Assembly (NCBI GenBank): GCA_036937835.1
Contig: CM072864.1
Coordinates: 22,900,501-22,964,500 of the forward strand
Origin: Pampus argenteus
Taxonomy: Eukaryota; Chordata; Actinopteri; Scombriformes; Stromateidae
DNA: 64,000 bases
Direction: 5' to 3'
A model generated the notes under the pieces. The model was given only the letters and a program-made list of their open reading frames with translations, had not been told where the DNA came from and did no database searches. This document shows positions 47,177-60,827 of the stretch, piece by piece (the stretch's first letter is position 1; every line of letters starts with the position of its first letter). Position numbers and translations under genes: made by a program.

Positions 47177-48212
47177 TCAACAAGTAACTGATTTCTAATG
47201 ATTAGGAGCAAAAAACTCACTTCTGAGAGCTTCCTGCAGCTTTTACTGTAACATTTGTTAAAAAATTGCTTTCTCTGGGCAAGAGAAGGCCAACACTGAC
47301 AACTACAGTTTTTCTTAAACAAGGAGCAATATTTTCAATCAAAACCATGTTTGCCATCAACAAGTAACTGATTTCTAATGATTAGGACCAAAAAACTCAC
47401 TTCTGAGAGCTTCCTGCAGCTTTTACTGTAACATTTGTAAAAATAGCTTTCTCTCAGGCCAAAACTGACAACTACAGTTTTTCTTAAACAAGGAGCAATA
47501 TTTTCAATCAAAACCATGTGTGCCATCAACAAGTAACTGATTTCTAATGATTAGGACCACAAAACTCACTTCTGAGAGCTTCCTGCAGCTTTTACTGTAA
47601 CATTTGTTAAAAAATTGCTTTCTCTGGGCAAGAGAAGGCCAACACTGACAACTACAGTTTTTCTTAAACAAGGAGCAATATTTTCAATCAAAACCATGTT
47701 TGCCATCAACAAGTAACTGATTTCTAATGATTAGGACCAAAAAACTCACTTCTGAGAGCTTCCTGCAGCTTTTACTGTAACATTTGTAAAAATAGCTTTC
47801 TCTCAGGCCAAAACTGACAACTACAGTTTTTCTTAAACAAGGAGCAATATTTTCAATCAAAACCATGTTTGCCATCAACAAGTAACTGATTTCTAATGAT
47901 TAGGACCAAAAAACTCACTTCTGAGAGCTTCCTGCAGCTTTTACTGTAACATTTGTAAAAATAGCTTTCTCTCAGGCCAAAACTGACAACTACAGTTTTT
48001 CTTAAACAAGGAGCAATATTTTCAATCAAAACTATGTTTGCCATCAACAAGTAACTGATTTCTAATGATTAGGACCAAAAAACTCACCTCTGAGAGCTTC
48101 CTGCAGCTTTTACTGTAACATTTGTAAAAATAGCTTTCTCTCAGGCCAAAACTGACAACTACAGTTTTTCTTAAACAAGGAGCAATATTTTCAATCAAAA
48201 CCATGTGTGCCA
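47177..48212. repeat. 1036-bp tandem HOR, copy 1 (A-B-A-B-B-B)
   Basis: Lengths 180+169+180+169+169+169 give 1036 bp. Markers in order are GGAGC in the first A, CCACAAAAC in the second A, ACTATGTTTGCC at the end of the fifth unit, and CACCTCTGAG in the sixth. Confidence 0.9.
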
Positions 48213-49248
48213 TCAACAAGTAACTGATTTCTAATGATTAGGAGCAAAAAACTCACTTCTGAGAGCTTCCTGCAGCTTTTACTGTAACATTTGTTAAAAA
48301 ATTGCTTTCTCTGGGCAAGAGAAGGCCAACACTGACAACTACAGTTTTTCTTAAACAAGGAGCAATATTTTCAATCAAAACCATGTTTGCCATCAACAAG
48401 TAACTGATTTCTAATGATTAGGACCAAAAAACTCACTTCTGAGAGCTTCCTGCAGCTTTTACTGTAACATTTGTAAAAATAGCTTTCTCTCAGGCCAAAA
48501 CTGACAACTACAGTTTTTCTTAAACAAGGAGCAATATTTTCAATCAAAACCATGTGTGCCATCAACAAGTAACTGATTTCTAATGATTAGGACCACAAAA
48601 CTCACTTCTGAGAGCTTCCTGCAGCTTTTACTGTAACATTTGTTAAAAAATTGCTTTCTCTGGGCAAGAGAAGGCCAACACTGACAACTACAGTTTTTCT
48701 TAAACAAGGAGCAATATTTTCAATCAAAACCATGTTTGCCATCAACAAGTAACTGATTTCTAATGATTAGGACCAAAAAACTCACTTCTGAGAGCTTCCT
48801 GCAGCTTTTACTGTAACATTTGTAAAAATAGCTTTCTCTCAGGCCAAAACTGACAACTACAGTTTTTCTTAAACAAGGAGCAATATTTTCAATCAAAACC
48901 ATGTTTGCCATCAACAAGTAACTGATTTCTAATGATTAGGACCAAAAAACTCACTTCTGAGAGCTTCCTGCAGCTTTTACTGTAACATTTGTAAAAATAG
49001 CTTTCTCTCAGGCCAAAACTGACAACTACAGTTTTTCTTAAACAAGGAGCAATATTTTCAATCAAAACTATGTTTGCCATCAACAAGTAACTGATTTCTA
49101 ATGATTAGGACCAAAAAACTCACCTCTGAGAGCTTCCTGCAGCTTTTACTGTAACATTTGTAAAAATAGCTTTCTCTCAGGCCAAAACTGACAACTACAG
49201 TTTTTCTTAAACAAGGAGCAATATTTTCAATCAAAACCATGTGTGCCA
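48213..49248. repeat. 1036-bp tandem HOR, copy 2
   Basis: All four markers of the preceding copy recur 1036 bp downstream, and I noticed no difference between them. The corresponding place in the second gamma segment (59792-60827) has only one copy, so copy number of this unit differs between segments. Confidence 0.9.
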
Positions 49249-52200
49249 TCAACAAGTAACTGATTTCTAATGATTAGGACCAAAAAACTCACTTCTGAGA
49301 GCTTCCTGCAGCTTTTACTGTAACATTTGTTAAAAAATTGCTTTCTCTGGGCAAGAGAAGGCCAACACTGACAACTACAGTTTTTCTTAAACAAGGAGCA
49401 ATATTTTCAATCAAAACCATGTTTGCCATCAACAAGTAACTGATTTCTAATGATTAGGACCAAAAAACTCACTTCTGAGAGCTTCCTGCAGCTTTTACTG
49501 TAACATTTGTGAAAATAGCTTTCTCTCAGGCCAAAACTGACAACTACAGTTTTTCTTAAACAAGGAGCAATATTTTCAATCAAAACCATGTGTGCCATCA
49601 ACAAGTAACTGATTTCTAATGATTAGGACCAAAAAACTCACTTCTGAGAGCTTCCTGCAGCTTTTACTGTAACATTTGTTAAAAAATTGCTTTCTCTGGG
49701 CAAGAGAAGGCCAACACTGACAACTACAGTTTTTCTTAAACAAGGAGCAATATTTTCAATCAAAACCATGTTTGCCATCAACAAGTAACTGATTTCTAAT
49801 GATTAGGACCAAAAAACTCACTTCTGAGAGCTTCCTGCAGCTTTTACTGTAACATTTGTAAAAATAGCTTTCTCTCAGGCCAAAACTGACAACTACAGTT
49901 TTTCTTAAACAAGGAGCAATATTTTCAATCAAAACCATGTTTGCCATCAACAAGTAACTGATTTCTAATGATTAGGAGCAAAAAACTCACTTCTGAGAGC
50001 TTCCTGCAGCTTTTACTGTAACATTTGTAAAAATAGCTTTCTCTCAGGCCAAAACTGACAACTACAGTTTTTCTTAAACAAGGAGCAATATTTTCAATCA
50101 AAACCATGTGTGCCATCAACAAGTAACTGATTTCTAATGATTAGGACCAAAAAACTCACTTCTGAGAGCTTCCTGCAGCTTTTACTGTAACATTTGTTAA
50201 AAAATTGCTTTCTCTGGGCAAGAGAAGGCCAACACTGACAACTACAGTTTTTCTCAAACAAGGAGCAATATTTTCAATCAAAACCATGTTTGCCATCAAC
50301 AAGTAACTGATTTTGAATGATTAGGACCAAAAAACTCACTTCTGAGAGCTTCCTGCAGCTTTTACTGTAACATTTGTTAAAAAATAGCTTTCTCTGGGCA
50401 AGAGAAGGCCAACACTGACAACTACAGTTTTTCTTAAACAAGGAGCAATATTTTCAATCAAAACCATGTTTGCCATCAACAAGTAACTGATTTCTAATGA
50501 TTAGGACCAAAAAACTCACTTCTGAGAGCTTCCTGCAGCTTTTACTGTAACATTTGTAAAAATAGCTTTCTCTCAGGCCAAAACTGACAACTACAGTTTT
50601 TCTTAAACAAGGAGCAATATTTTCAATCAAAACCATGTTTGCCATCAACAAGTAACTGATTTCTAATGATTAGGACCAAAAAACTCACTTCTGAGAGCTT
50701 CCTGCAGCTTTTACTGTAACATTTGTGAAAATAGCTTTCTCTCAGGCCAAAGCTGACAACTACAGTTTTTCTTAAACAAGGAGCAATATTTTCAATCAAA
50801 ACCATGTGTGCCATCAACAAGTAACTGATTTCTAATGATTAGGACCAAAAAACTCACTTCTGAGAGCTTCCTGCAGCTTTTACTGTAACATTTGTTAAAA
50901 AATTGCTTTCTCTGGGCAAGAGAAGGCCAACACTGACAACTACAGTTTTTCTTAAACAAGGAGCAATATTTTCAATCAAAACCATGTTTGCCATCAACAA
51001 GTAACTGATTTCTAATGATTAGGACCAAAAAACTCACTTCTGAGAGCTTCCTGCAGCTTTTACTGTAACATTTGTAAAAATAGCTTTCTCTCAGGCCAAA
51101 ACTGACAACTACAGTTTTTCTTAAACAAGGAGCAATATTTTCAATCAAAACCATGTTTGCCATCAACAAGTAACTGATTTCTAATGATTAGGAGCAAAAA
51201 ACTCACTTCTGAGAGCTTCCTGCAGCTTTTACTGTAACATTTGTAAAAATAGCTTTCTCTCAGGCCAAAACTGACAACTACAGTTTTTCTCAAACAAGGA
51301 GCAATATTTTCAATCAAAACCATGTTTGCCATCAACAAGTAACTGATTTTGAATGATTAGGACCAAAAAACTCACTTCTGAGAGCTTCCTGCAGCTTTTA
51401 CTGTAACATTTGTTAAAAAATAGCTTTCTCTGGGCAAGAGAAGGCCAACACTGACAACTACAGTTTTTCTTAAACAAGGAGCAATATTTTCAATCAAAAC
51501 CATGTTTGCCATCAACAAGTAACTCATTTCTAATGATTAGGACCAAAAAACTCACTTCTGAGAGCTTCCTGCAGCTTTTACTGTAACATTTGTGAAAATA
51601 GCTTTCTCTCAGGCCAAAACTGACAACTACAGTTTTTCTCAAACAAGGAGCAATATTTTCAATCAAAACCATGTTTGCCATCAACAAGTAACTGATTTCT
51701 AATGATTAGGACCAAAAAACTCACTTCTGAGAGCTTCCTGCAGCTTTTACTGTAACATTTGTAAAAATAGCTTTCTCTCAGGCCAAAACTGACAACTACA
51801 GTTTTTCTTAAACAAGGAGCAATATTTTCAATCAAAACCATGTTTGCCATCAACAAGTAACTGATTTCTAATGATTAGGACCAAAAAACTCACTTCTGAG
51901 AGCTTCCCGCAGCTTTTACTGTAACATTTGTGAAAATAGCTTTCTCTCAGGCCAAAACTGACAACTACAGTTTTTCTCAAACAAGGAGCAATATTTTCAA
52001 TCAAAACCATGTTTGCCATCAACAAGTAACTGATTTCTAATGATTAGGACCAAAAAACTCACTTCTGAGAGCTTCCTGCAGCTTTTACTGTAACATTTGT
52101 GAAAATAGCTTTCTCTCAGGCCAAAACTGACAACTACAGTTTTTCTTAAACAAGGAGCAATATTTTCAATCAAAACCATGTGTGCCATCAACAAGTAACT

Positions 52201-53065
52201 GATTTCTAATGATTAGGACCAAAAAACTCACTTCTGAGAGCTTCCTGCAGCTTTTACTGTAACATTTGTTAAAAAATTGCTTTCTCTGGGCAAGAGAAGG
52301 CCAACACTGACAACTACAGTTTTTCTTAAACAAGGAGCAATATTTTCAATCAAAACCATGTTTGCCATCAACAAGTAACTGATTTCTAATGATTAGGACC
52401 AAAAAACTCACTTCTGAGAGCTTCCTGCAGCTTTTACTGTAACATTTGTGAAAATAGCTTTCTCTCAGGCCAAAACTGACAACTACAGTTTTTCTTAAAC
52501 AAGGAGCAATATTTTCAATCAAAACCATGTGTGCCATCAACAAGTAACTGATTTCTAATGATTAGGACCAAAAAACTCACTTCTGAGAGCTTCCTGCAGC
52601 TTTTACTGTAACATTTGTTAAAAAATTGCTTTCTCTGGGCAAGAGAAGGCCAACACTGACAACTACAGTTTTTCTTAAACAAGGAGCAATATTTTCAATC
52701 AAAACCATGTTTGACATCAACAAGTAACTGATTTCTAATGATTAGGACCAAAAAACTCACTTCTGAGAGCTTCCTGCAGCTTTTACTGTAACATTTGTAA
52801 AAATAGCTTTCTCTCAGGCCAAAACTGACAACTACAGTTTTTCTTAAACAAGGAGCAATATTTTCAATCAAAACCATGTGTGCCATCAACAAGTAACTGA
52901 TTTCTAATGATTAGGACCAAAAAACTCACTTCTGAGAGCTTCCTGCAGCTTTTACTGTAACATTTGTTAAAAAATAGCTTTCTCTGGGCAAGAGAAGGCC
53001 AACACTGACAACTACAGTTTTTCTTAAACAAGGAGCAATATTATCAATCAAAACCATGTTTGCCA
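49249..53065. repeat. A/G/L/E-rich gamma distal segment
   Basis: The order is A, G, A, B, L, A, E, B, G, A, B, L, E, G (AACTCATTTC), B, G, G, A, G, A, B, 180-bp E-like. Part (49249-50475) matches 7250-8476. Markers include CTTCCCGCAG (51903-51912), which removes the PstI site, CAAAGCTGACAAC near 50751, and TTTGACATC before 52717. It matches 60828-64000 with one indel. Confidence 0.84.
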
Positions 53066-56000
53066 TCAACAAGTAACTGATTTCTAATGATTAGGACCAA
53101 AAAACTCACTTCTGAGAGCTTCCTGCAGCTTTTACTGTAACATTTGTAAAAATAGCTTTCTCTCAGGCCAAAACTGACAACTACAGTTTTTCTTAAACAA
53201 GGAGCAATATTTTCAATCAAAACCATGTTTGCCATCAACAAGTAACTGATTTCTAATGATTAGGACCAAAAAACTCACTTCTGAGAGCTTCCTGCAGCTT
53301 TTACTGTAACATTTGTGAAAATAGCTTTCTCTCAGGCCAAAACTGACAACTACAGTTTTTCTCAAACAAGGAGCAATATTTTCAATCAAAACCATGTTTG
53401 CCATCAACAAGTAACTGATTTCTAATGATTAGGACCAAAAAACTCACTTCTGAGAGCTTCCTGCAGCTTTTACTGTAACATTTGTAAAAATTGCTTTCTC
53501 TGAGGCCAAAACTGACAACTACAGTTTTTCTTAAACAAGGAGCAATATTTTCAATCAAAACCATGTTTGGCATCAACAAGTAACTGATTTCTAATGATTA
53601 GGACCAAAAAACTCACTTCTGAGAGCTTCCTGCAGCTTTTACTGTAACATTTGTAAAAATAGCTTTGTCTGGGCGAGAGAAGGCCAAAACTGACAACTAC
53701 AGTTTTTCTTAAACAAGGAGCAATATTTTCAATCAAAACCATGTTTGACATCAACAAGTAACTGATTTCTAATGATTAGGACCAAAAAACTCACTTCTGA
53801 GAGCTTCCTGCAGCTTTTACTGTAACATTTGTAAAAATAGCTTTCTCTCAGGCCAAAACTGACAACTACAGTTTTTCTTAAACAAGGAGCAATATTTTCA
53901 ATCAAAACCATGTTTGCCATCAACAAGTAACTGATTTCTAATGATTAGGACCAAAAAACTCACTTCTGAGAGCTTCCTGCAGCTTTTACTGTAACATTTG
54001 TAAAAATTGCTTTCTCTGAGGCCAAAACTGACAACTACAGTTTTTCTTAAACAAGGAGCAATATTTTCAATCAAAACCATGTTTGCCATCAACAAGTAAC
54101 TGATTTCTAATGATTAGGACCAAAAAACTCACTTCTGAGAGCTTCCTGCAGCTTTTACTGTAACATTTGTAAAAATAGCTTTGTCTGGGCGAGAGAAGGC
54201 CAAAACTGACAACTACAGTTTTTCTTAAACAAGGAGCAATATTTTCAATCAAAACCATGTTTGCCATCAACAAGTAACTGATTTTGAATGATTAGGACCA
54301 AAAAACTCACTTCTGAGAGCTTCCTGCAGCTTTTACTGTAACATTTGTTAAAAAATAGCTTTCTCTGGGCAAGAGAAGGCCAACACTGACAACTACAGTT
54401 TATCTTAAACAAGGAGCAATATTTTCAATCAAAACCATGTTTGCCATCAACAAGTAACTGATTTCTAATGATTAGGACCAAAAAACTCACTTCTGAGAGC
54501 TTCCTGCAGCTTTTACTGTAACATTTGTAAAAATAGCTTTCTCTGCGCGAGAGAAGGCCAAAACTGACAACTACAGTTTTTCTTAAACAAGGAGCAATAT
54601 TTTCAATCAAAACCATGTTTGCCATCAACAAGTAACTCATTTCTAATGATTAGGACCAAAAAACTCACTTCTGAGAGCTTCCTGCAGCTTTTACTGTAAC
54701 ATTAGTAAAAATAGCTTTCTCTCAGGCCAAAACTGACAACTACAATTTTTCTTAAACAAGGAGCAATATTTTCAATCAAAACCATGTGTGCCATCAACAA
54801 GTAACTGATTTCTAATGATTAGGACCAAAAAACTCACTTCTGAGAGCTTCCTGCAGCTTTTACTGTAACATTTGTAAAAATAGCTTTCTCTCAGGCCAAA
54901 ACTGACAACTACAGTTTTTCTCAAACAAGGAGCAATATTTTCAATCAAAACCATGTTTGCCATCAACAAGTAACTGATTTTGAATGATTAGGACCAAAAA
55001 ACTCACTTCTGAGAGCTTCCTGCAGCTTTTACTGTAACATTTGTTAAAAAATAGCTTTCTCTGGGCAAGAGAAGGCCAACACTGACAACTACAGTTTTTC
55101 TTAAACAAGGAGCAATATTTTCAATCAAAACCATGTTTGCCATCAACAAGTAACTGATTTCTAATGATTAGGACCAAAAAACTCACTTCTGAGAGCTTCC
55201 TGCAGCTTTTACTGTAACATTTGTAAAAATAGCTTTCTCTCAGGCCAAAACTGACAACTACAGTTTTTCTTAAACAAGGAGCAATATTTTCAATCAAAAC
55301 CATGTTTGCCATCAACAAGTAACTGATTTCTAATGATTAGGACCAAAAAACTCACTTCTGAGAGCTTCCTGCAGCTTTTACTGTAACATTTGTGAAAATA
55401 GCTTTCTCTCAGGCCAAAACTGACAACTACAGTTTTTCTCAAACAAGGAGCAATATTTTCAATCAAAACCATGTTTGCCATCAACAAGTAACTGATTTCT
55501 AATGATTAGGACCAAAAAACTCACTTCTGAGAGCTTCCTGCAGCTTTTACTGTAACATTTGTTAAAAAATTGCTTTCTCTGGGCAAGAGAAGGCCAACAC
55601 TGACAACTACAGTTTTTCTTAAACAAGGAGCAATATTTTCAATCAAAACCATGTTTGCCATCAACAAGTAACTGATTTCTAATGATTAGGACCAAAAAAC
55701 TCACTTCTGAGAGCTTCCTGCAGCTTTTACTGTAACATTTGTAAAAATAGCTTTCTCTCAGGCCAAAACTGACAACTACAGTTTTTCTTAAACAAGGAGC
55801 AATATTTTCAATCAAAACCATGTGTGCCATCAACAAGTAACTGATTTCTAATGATTAGGACCAAAAAACTCACTTCTGAGAGCTTCCTGCAGCTTTTACT
55901 GTAACATTTGTAAAAATAGCTTTGTCTGGGCGAGAGAAGGCCAAAACTGACAACTACAGTTTTTCTTAAACAAGGAGCAATATTTTCAATCAAAACCATG

Positions 56001-56176
56001 TTTGCCATCAACAAGTAACTGATTTCTAATGATTAGGACCAAAAAACTCACTTCTGAGAGCTTCCTGCAGCTTTTACTGTAACATTTGTAAAAATAGCTT
56101 TCTCTCAGGCCAAAACTGACAACTACAGTTTTTCTTAAACAAGGAGCAATATTTTCAATCAAAACCATGTGTGCCA
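53066..56176. repeat. Chimeric segment joining alpha-type and beta-type units
   Basis: 53066-53572 (B, G, H ending TTTGGCATC) parallels alpha at 2950-3456 and 39085-39591 (offset 13981 from the latter). 54267-55480 (E, D, J, B, E, B, G) parallels beta at 21967-23180 (offset 32300). Between them lie C, B, H, C. The distal part (A, B, C, B, 55481-56176) leads into a gamma start. The E unit has private TTTATCTTAAAC near 54402. Confidence 0.82.
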
Positions 56177-59100
56177 TCAACAAGTAACTGATTTCTAATG
56201 ATTAGGACCATAAAACTCACTTCTGAGAGCTTCCTGCAGCTTTTACTGTAACATTAGTAAAAATAGCTTTCTCTCAGGCCAAAACTGACAACTACAGTTT
56301 TTCTTAAACAAGGAGCAATATTTTCAATCAAAACCATGTTTGCCATCAACAAGTAACTGATTTCTAATGATTAGGACCAAAAAACTCACTTATGAGAGCT
56401 TCCTGCAGCTTTTACTGTAACATTTGTAAAAATTGCTTTCTCTGGGGCCAAAACTGACAACTACAGTTTTTCTTAAACAAGGAGCAATATTTTCAATCAA
56501 AACCATGTTTGCCATCAACAAGTAACTGATTTCTAATGATTAGGAGCAAAAAACTCACTTCTGAGAGCTTCCTGCAGCTTTTACTGTAACATTTGTAAAA
56601 ATAGCTTTCTCTCAGGCCAAAACTGATAACTACAGTTTTTCTTAAACAAGGAGCAATATTTTCAATCAAAACCATGTGTGCCATCAACAAGTAACTGATT
56701 TCTAATGATTAGGACCAAAAAACTCACTTCTGAGAGCTTCCTGCAGCTTTTACTGTAACATTTGTTAAAAAATTGCTTTCTCTGGGCAAGAGAAGGCCAA
56801 CACTGACAACTACAGTTTTTCTTAAACAGGGAGCAATATTTTCAATCAAAACCATGTTTGCCATCAACAAGTAACTGATTTCTAATGATTAGGACCAAAA
56901 AACTCACTTCTGAGAGCTTCCTGCAGCTTTTACTGTAACATTTGTAAAAATAGCTTTGTCTGGGCGAGAGAAGGCCAAAACTGACAACTACAGTTTTTCT
57001 TAAACAAGGAGCAATATTTTCAATCAAAACCATGTTTGCCATCAACAAGTAACTGATTTCTAATGATTAGGACCAAAAAACTCACTTCTGAGAGCTTCCT
57101 GCAGCTTTTACTGTAACATTTGTAAAAATAGCTTTCTCTCAGGCCAAAACTGACAACTACAGTTTTTCTTAAACAAGGAGCAATATTTTCAATCAAAACC
57201 ATGTTTGCCATCAACAAGTAACTGATTTCTAATGATTAGGACCAAAAAACTCACTTCTGAAAGCTTCCTGCAGCTTTTACTGTAACATTTGTAAAAAATA
57301 GCTTTCTCTCAGGCCAAAACTGACAACTACAGTTTTTCTTAAACAAGGAGCAATATTTTCAATCAAAACCATGTGTGCCATCAACAAGTAACTGATTTCT
57401 AATGATTAGGACCATAAAACTCACTTCTGAGAGCTTCCTGCAGCTTTTACTGTAACATTAGTAAAAATAGCTTTCTCTCAGGCCAAAACTGACAACTACA
57501 GTTTTTCTTAAACAAGGAGCAATATTTTCAATCAAAACCATGTGTGCCATCAACAAGTAACTGATTTCTAATGATTAGGACCAAAAAACTCACTTATGAG
57601 AGCTTCCTGCAGCTTTTACTGTAACATTTGTAAAAATAGCTTTCTCTCAGGCCAAAACTGACAACTACAGTTTTTCTCAAACAAGGAGCAATATTTTCAA
57701 TCAAAACCATGTTTGCCATCAACAAGTAACTGATTTTGAATGATTAGGACAAAAAAACTCACTTCTGAGAGCTTCCTGCAGCTTTTAAAGTAACATTTGT
57801 TAAAAAATAGCTTTCTCTGGGCAAGAGAAGGCCAACACTGACAACTACAGTTTTTCTTAAACAAGGAGCAATGTTTTCAATCAAAACTATGTTTGCCATC
57901 AACAAGTAACTGATTTCTAATGATTAGGACCAAAAAACTCACTTCTGAGAGCTTCCTGCAGCTTTTACTGTAACATTTGTAAAAAATAGCTTTCTCTCAG
58001 GCCAAAACTGACAACTACAGTTTTTCTTAAACAAGGAGCAATATTTTCAATCAAAACCATGTGTGCCATCAACAAGTAACTGATTTCTAATGATTAGGAC
58101 CAAAAAACTCACTTCTGAGAGCTTCCTGCAGCTTTTACTGTAACATTTGTTAAAAAATTGCTTTCTCTGGGCAAGAGAAGGCCAACACTGACAACTACAG
58201 TTTTTCTTAAACAAGGAGCAATATTTTCAATCAAAACCATGTTTGCCATCAACAAGTAACTGATTTCTAATGATTAGGACCAAAAAACTCACTTCTGAGA
58301 GCTTCCTGCAGCTTTTACTGTAACATTTGTAAAAATAGCTTTCTCTCAGGCCAAAACTGACAACTACAGTTTTTCTTAAACAAGGAGCAATGTTTTCAAT
58401 CAAAACTATGTTTGCCATCAACAAGTAACTGATTTCTAATGATTAGGACCAAAAAACTCACTTCTGAGAGCTTCCTGCAGCTTTTACTGTAACATTTGTA
58501 AAAATAGCTTTCTCTCAGGCCAAAACTGACAACTACAGTTCTTCTTAAACAAGGAGCAATATTTTCAATCAAAACCATGTGTGCCATCAACAAGTAACTG
58601 ATTTCTAATGATTAGGACCAAAAAACTCACTTCTGAGAGCTTCCTGCAGCTTTTACTGTAACATTTGTTAAAAAATTGCTTTCTCTGGGCAAGAGAAGGC
58701 CAACACTGACAACTACAGTTTTTCTTAAACAAGGAGCAATATTTTCAATCAAAACCATGTTTGCCATCAACAAGTAACTGATTTCTAATGATTAGGACCA
58801 AAAAACTCACTTCTGAGAGCTTCCTGCAGCTTTTACTGTAACATTTGTAAAAATAGCTTTCTCTCAGGCCAAAACTGACAACTACAGTTCTTCTTAAACA
58901 AGGAGCAATATTTTCAATCAAAACCATGTGTGCCATCAACAAGTAACTGATTTCTAATGATTAGGACCAAAAAACTCACTTCTGAGAGCTTCCTGCAGCT
59001 TTTACTGTAACATTTGTTAAAAAATTGCTTTCTCTGGGCAAGAGAAGGCCAACACTGACAACTACAGTTTTTCTTAAACAAGGAGCAATATTTTCAATCA

Positions 59101-59791
59101 AAACCATGTTTGCCATCAACAAGTAACTGATTTCTAATGATTAGGACCAAAAAACTCACTTCTGAGAGCTTCCTGCAGCTTTTACTGTAACATTTGTAAA
59201 AATAGCTTTCTCTCAGGCCAAAACTGACAACTACAGTTTTTCTTAAACAAGGAGCAATATTTTCAATCAAAACCATGTTTGCCATCAACAAGTAACTGAT
59301 TTCTAATGATTAGGACCAAAAAACTCACTTCTGAGAGCTTCCTGCAGCTTTTACTGTAACATTTGTGAAAATAGCTTTCTCTCAGGCCAAAACTGACAAC
59401 TACAGTTTTTCTCAAACAAGAAGCAATATTTTCAATCAAAACCATGTTTGCCATCAACAAGTAACTGATTTCTAATGATTAGGACCAAAAAACTCACTTC
59501 TGAGAGCTTCCTGCAGCTTTTACTGTAACATTTGTAAAAATAGCTTTCTCTCAGGCCAAAACTGACAACTACAGTTTTTCTTAAACAAGGAGCAATGTTT
59601 TCAATCAAAACTATGTTAGCCATCAACAAGTAACTGATTTCTAATGATTAGGACCAAAAAACTCACTTCTGAGAGCTTCCTGCAGCTTTTACTGTAACAT
59701 TTGTAAAAATAGCTTTCTCTCAGGCCAAAACTGACAACTACAGTTTTTCTTAAACAAGGAGCAATATTTTCAATCAAAACCATGTGTGCCA
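56177..59791. repeat. Gamma HOR, third copy
   Basis: It starts with J (CCATAAAAC/CATTAG) and the TGGGGCC unit, then follows 44082 onward at offset 12095 to about 57.2 kb and at 12615 from 58418. The 520-bp gain is three extra units (about 170, 180 and 169 bp) plus 1 bp, because the E unit here is 180 bp (GGACAAAAAAACTC) where the others are 179. Private changes are TCTGAAAGCTTCC (HindIII at 57261-57266) and GCTTTTAAAGTAAC (57781-57794). Confidence 0.86.
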
Positions 59792-60827
59792 TCAACAAGT
59801 AACTGATTTCTAATGATTAGGAGCAAAAAACTCACTTCTGAGAGCTTCCTGCAGCTTTTACTGTAACATTTGTTAAAAAATTGCTTTCTCTGGGCAAGAG
59901 AAGGCCAACACTGACAACTACAGTTTTTCTTAAACAAGGAGCAATATTTTCAATCAAAACCATGTTTGCCATCAACAAGTAACTGATTTCTAATGATTAG
60001 GACCAAAAAACTCACTTCTGAGAGCTTCCTGCAGCTTTTACTGTAACATTTGTAAAAATAGCTTTCTCTCAGGCCAAAACTGACAACTACAGTTTTTCTT
60101 AAACAAGGAGCAATATTTTCAATCAAAACCATGTGTGCCATCAACAAGTAACTGATTTCTAATGATTAGGACCACAAAACTCACTTCTGAGAGCTTCCTG
60201 CAGCTTTTACTGTAACATTTGTTAAAAAATTGCTTTCTCTGGGCAAGAGAAGGCCAACACTGACAACTACAGTTTTTCTTAAACAAGGAGCAATATTTTC
60301 AATCAAAACCATGTTTGCCATCAACAAGTAACTGATTTCTAATGATTAGGACCAAAAAACTCACTTCTGAGAGCTTCCTGCAGCTTTTACTGTAACATTT
60401 GTAAAAATAGCTTTCTCTCAGGCCAAAACTGACAACTACAGTTTTTCTTAAACAAGGAGCAATATTTTCAATCAAAACCATGTTTGCCATCAACAAGTAA
60501 CTGATTTCTAATGATTAGGACCAAAAAACTCACTTCTGAGAGCTTCCTGCAGCTTTTACTGTAACATTTGTAAAAATAGCTTTCTCTCAGGCCAAAACTG
60601 ACAACTACAGTTTTTCTTAAACAAGGAGCAATATTTTCAATCAAAACTATGTTTGCCATCAACAAGTAACTGATTTCTAATGATTAGGACCAAAAAACTC
60701 ACCTCTGAGAGCTTCCTGCAGCTTTTACTGTAACATTTGTAAAAATAGCTTTCTCTCAGGCCAAAACTGACAACTACAGTTTTTCTTAAACAAGGAGCAA
60801 TATTTTCAATCAAAACCATGTGTGCCA
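59792..60827. repeat. 1036-bp unit, single copy (A-B-A-B-B-B)
   Basis: It carries the same four markers as the tandem pair at 47177-49248, but only once. It is followed at 60828 by a class A with GGACC, as is the second copy of the pair. It therefore marks either the unduplicated state or a later contraction. Confidence 0.88.

Noticed and set aside
57261..57266. HindIII site AAGCTT as a meaningful boundary
   Set aside because: It is a single G-to-A change (GAGAGCTT to GAAAGCTT) in one monomer, with no change in array structure around it.
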